Made by a program: the position numbers and the translations under genes. Below the pieces are notes generated by a model. That model did not search any database and was not told the DNA's origin. It worked only from the letters and a program-made list of their open reading frames with translations. Shown here in pieces: positions 6,063 through 6,773 of a stretch of DNA of 6,773 bases. The stretch is from Halieaceae bacterium (GTDB taxonomy: Bacteria > Pseudomonadota > Gammaproteobacteria > Pseudomonadales > Halieaceae): NCBI GenBank assembly GCA_003523185.1, contig DPGN01000064.1, positions 6,329-13,101 of the forward strand. Direction: 5' to 3'. Position 1 is the stretch's first letter. Every line of letters starts with the position of its first letter.

Positions 6063-6090
6063 TTGAACCGGAGATAAATGTGTGGATAAC
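6063..6090 (+). promoter_or_regulatory. Candidate dnaA promoter overlapped by a DnaA box
   Basis: TTGAAC (6063-6068, -35, four of six) is followed after 16 bp by GATAAC (6085-6090, -10, four of six). The -10 overlaps the perfect DnaA box at 6081-6089, so DnaA binding should block RNA polymerase and give autorepression, a known mode of dnaA control in other bacteria. It predicts a leader of roughly 100 nt. The match is moderate and other starts in the AT-rich core are possible. Confidence 0.4.
6081..6089 (-). promoter_or_regulatory. Perfect DnaA box TTATCCACA (minus strand)
   Basis: TGTGGATAA on the plus strand is the exact reverse complement of the consensus box. It lies at the right edge of the AT-rich core, overlaps the candidate dnaA -10 element, and is followed directly by a weaker 9-mer CTATACACC (6090-6098). 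It probably serves both origin melting and dnaA autoregulation. Confidence 0.85.
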
Positions 6091-6118
6091 TATACACCGT
6101 TGTCGAGAAGTGGCGGAT

Positions 6119-6173
6119 AATTGAGCCAGAACTCAACATAAATGCTGTGATAAGTCGCAGATTCGGCTCAATT
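6119..6173 (+). repeat. Nine-bp inverted repeat in the dnaA leader
   Basis: AATTGAGCC (6119-6127) and GGCTCAATT (6165-6173) are perfect complementary arms with a 37-nt loop, ending 22 nt before the dnaA ATG. A third element, CTCAA at 6132-6136, can pair with the left TTGAG (6121-6125) instead, giving a small alternative hairpin. If transcribed, the leader could fold into either form. At DNA level the arms could be a spaced operator. No regulator can be assigned. Confidence 0.4.
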
Positions 6174-6195
6174 CGCCTTGAAGAGCAATAACAAC

Positions 6196-6773
6196 ATGCA
6201 AATAGCGTCTCAATCTTCCTCGTCAGTTTCGAATGCGGTGCTGTGGACACAGTGTCTCGAAGAGCTGCGTCGTGAAGTGCCAGAGATTCAATTCAATACG
6301 TGGGTGCGACCTTTAACCGTGATAGAAGATGGCGCTCACTTTGTGTTGTGCGCACCCAATCGGTTTATCCGAGATTTTGTAGAAGAAAAATACAGTGCAA
6401 CCATTTCTCAGTGTCTCGCTGCTGTGAGCACTGAGGCGGCCCTGGTGTCTGTGAGGGTTATAACGGGTGCCGGCGGGTCAAGCATCACCCACCCAGCTAG
6501 GGTGAATAACGAGTTGAGCCTGCCCGGAACCACTGTGGTTCAGGGCGCGGAGACTGCGAGAGTGGCGCCAGCAGAGCCGTCACGGACAGTGAAAAAACAG
6601 GCGCCAGCCGTCGTGGTGCCATCGCATCAGCACAACCTGGTGGACGGGTATACCTTTTCTAATTTTGTTGAGGGTAAGAGTAACCAGCTAGCGATGGCCG
6701 CTGCTCAGCAGGTTTCGGAAAGTCCGGGTGACGCCTACAACCCTCTGTTCCTCTACGGAGGCGTAGGTCTGGG
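6196..6773 (+). CDS. dnaA: DnaA, chromosomal replication initiator (N-terminal 192 residues; cut by right edge)
   Basis: AAA+ ATPase that binds DnaA boxes, melts the origin and loads DnaB helicase. Open from ATG 6196 to the window end. Domain I runs from about residue 16: LWTQCLEELRREVP, then FNTWVRPL (33-40) and APNRFIRDFVEEKY (53-66), matching the E. coli APNRFVLDWVRDKY helicase-loader region. Domain II, about 85-145, is a poorly conserved Ala/Pro/Val/Ser linker. Domain III opens with NLVDGYTFSNFVEGKSNQLA (147-166) and YNPLFLYGGVGL (181-192). The window stops in the second base of the next glycine codon, inside Walker A, so the ATP site and the DNA-binding domain IV are not visible. The start gives about 14 residues more than E. 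coli before the conserved LW. A weak AAGAG at 6181-6185 is the only ribosome-site candidate. A later GTG at 6238 has no better one. Confidence 0.97.
   Translation, partial: MQIASQSSSSVSNAVLWTQCLEELRREVPEIQFNTWVRPLTVIEDGAHFVLCAPNRFIRDFVEEKYSATISQCLAAVSTEAALVSVRVITGAGGSSITHPARVNNELSLPGTTVVQGAETARVAPAEPSRTVKKQAPAVVVPSHQHNLVDGYTFSNFVEGKSNQLAMAAAQQVSESPGDAYNPLFLYGGVGL

Larger units (their letters stand above)
5738..6195. other. Probable oriC: rpmH-dnaA intergenic region
   Basis: This 458-bp gap between the divergent rpmH and dnaA carries two perfect DnaA boxes, TTATCCACA at 5964-5972 (+) and 6081-6089 (-). They flank an AT-rich core at about 5973-6066 that contains a 12-bp palindrome TTTTTATAAAAA (6003-6014) and an adjacent A5-C6-A7 tract (6010-6027). 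Weaker 9-mers lie at 5931-5939 (TTTGTCACA) and 6090-6098 (CTATACACC), each two mismatches off. Genes on both sides point away, as expected for a bidirectional origin. There is only one GATC (5878-5881), so it does not look like a Dam/SeqA-controlled enterobacterial oriC. Two perfect boxes is few, so origin function is probable but not proven. The gap also holds the rpmH promoter, a long dyad at 5827-5874 and the dnaA promoter and leader. Confidence 0.65.

Noticed and set aside
6238..6240. GTG as an alternative dnaA start just before the conserved Leu-Trp
   Set aside because: No ribosome-binding site precedes it. The ATG at 6196 is in frame and gives a plausible short extension, although this cannot be settled from sequence alone.
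5900..6250. Minus-strand 116-codon frame and the plus-strand 70-codon frame (5912-6124) across the origin region
   Set aside because: Both cross the DnaA boxes, the AT-rich core and the dnaA promoter or start. They are rich in Phe/Lys/Tyr/Asn as expected of translated A/T sequence, and lack ribosome sites.

Overview
The window is a textbook gammaproteobacterial replication-origin neighbourhood. It holds part of mnmG, then mnmE, yidC, yidD, rnpA and rpmH, all reading leftward, and a divergent rightward dnaA that is cut by the right edge. The gene order, the MnmE C-terminus FCIGK, the two-domain YidC with a large periplasmic domain, and the DnaA N-terminus all fit a free-living, possibly aquatic gammaproteobacterium of moderate GC content. 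A finer placement cannot be made from this sequence. mioC, which in some relatives lies next to mnmG, is absent here.

Layout. 1-1458 (-): the first 486 residues of MnmG, with the C-terminal part beyond the left edge. 1459-1901: an AT-rich gap with no convincing gene. It carries several near-consensus DnaA boxes, a GATC-plus-T-tract 13-mer and several dyads, so it looks like a relic or auxiliary origin at the position homologous to E. coli oriC (just upstream of mnmG). 1902-3248 (-): mnmE. 3270-4946 (-): yidC. 4961-5218 (-): yidD. 5208-5582 (-): rnpA. 5603-5737 (-): rpmH. These five genes are tightly packed (11-bp overlap to 21-bp gaps) and probably form one operon driven by a near-consensus sigma70-type promoter at 5779-5807. 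5738-6195: the rpmH-dnaA intergenic region, with two perfect but oppositely oriented DnaA boxes flanking a very AT-rich core, a long dyad, and a second dyad in the dnaA leader. This is the best oriC candidate. 6196-6773 (+): DnaA domains I, II and the start of III, ending inside the Walker A motif.

How the genes work together. RpmH is a 50S ribosomal protein. RnpA is the protein subunit of RNase P. YidD and YidC serve inner-membrane protein insertion. MnmE and MnmG together modify the wobble uridine (U34) of certain tRNAs. DnaA initiates replication from the adjacent origin and probably represses its own promoter through a DnaA box overlapping the -10 region. All the genes point away from the rpmH-dnaA gap, so they are co-directional with forks leaving that site.

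I found no mobile element, CRISPR array, rRNA or tRNA and no undescribed protein system. The items worth a second look are non-coding: two origin-like intergenic regions 4 kb apart, and the dyads inside them.
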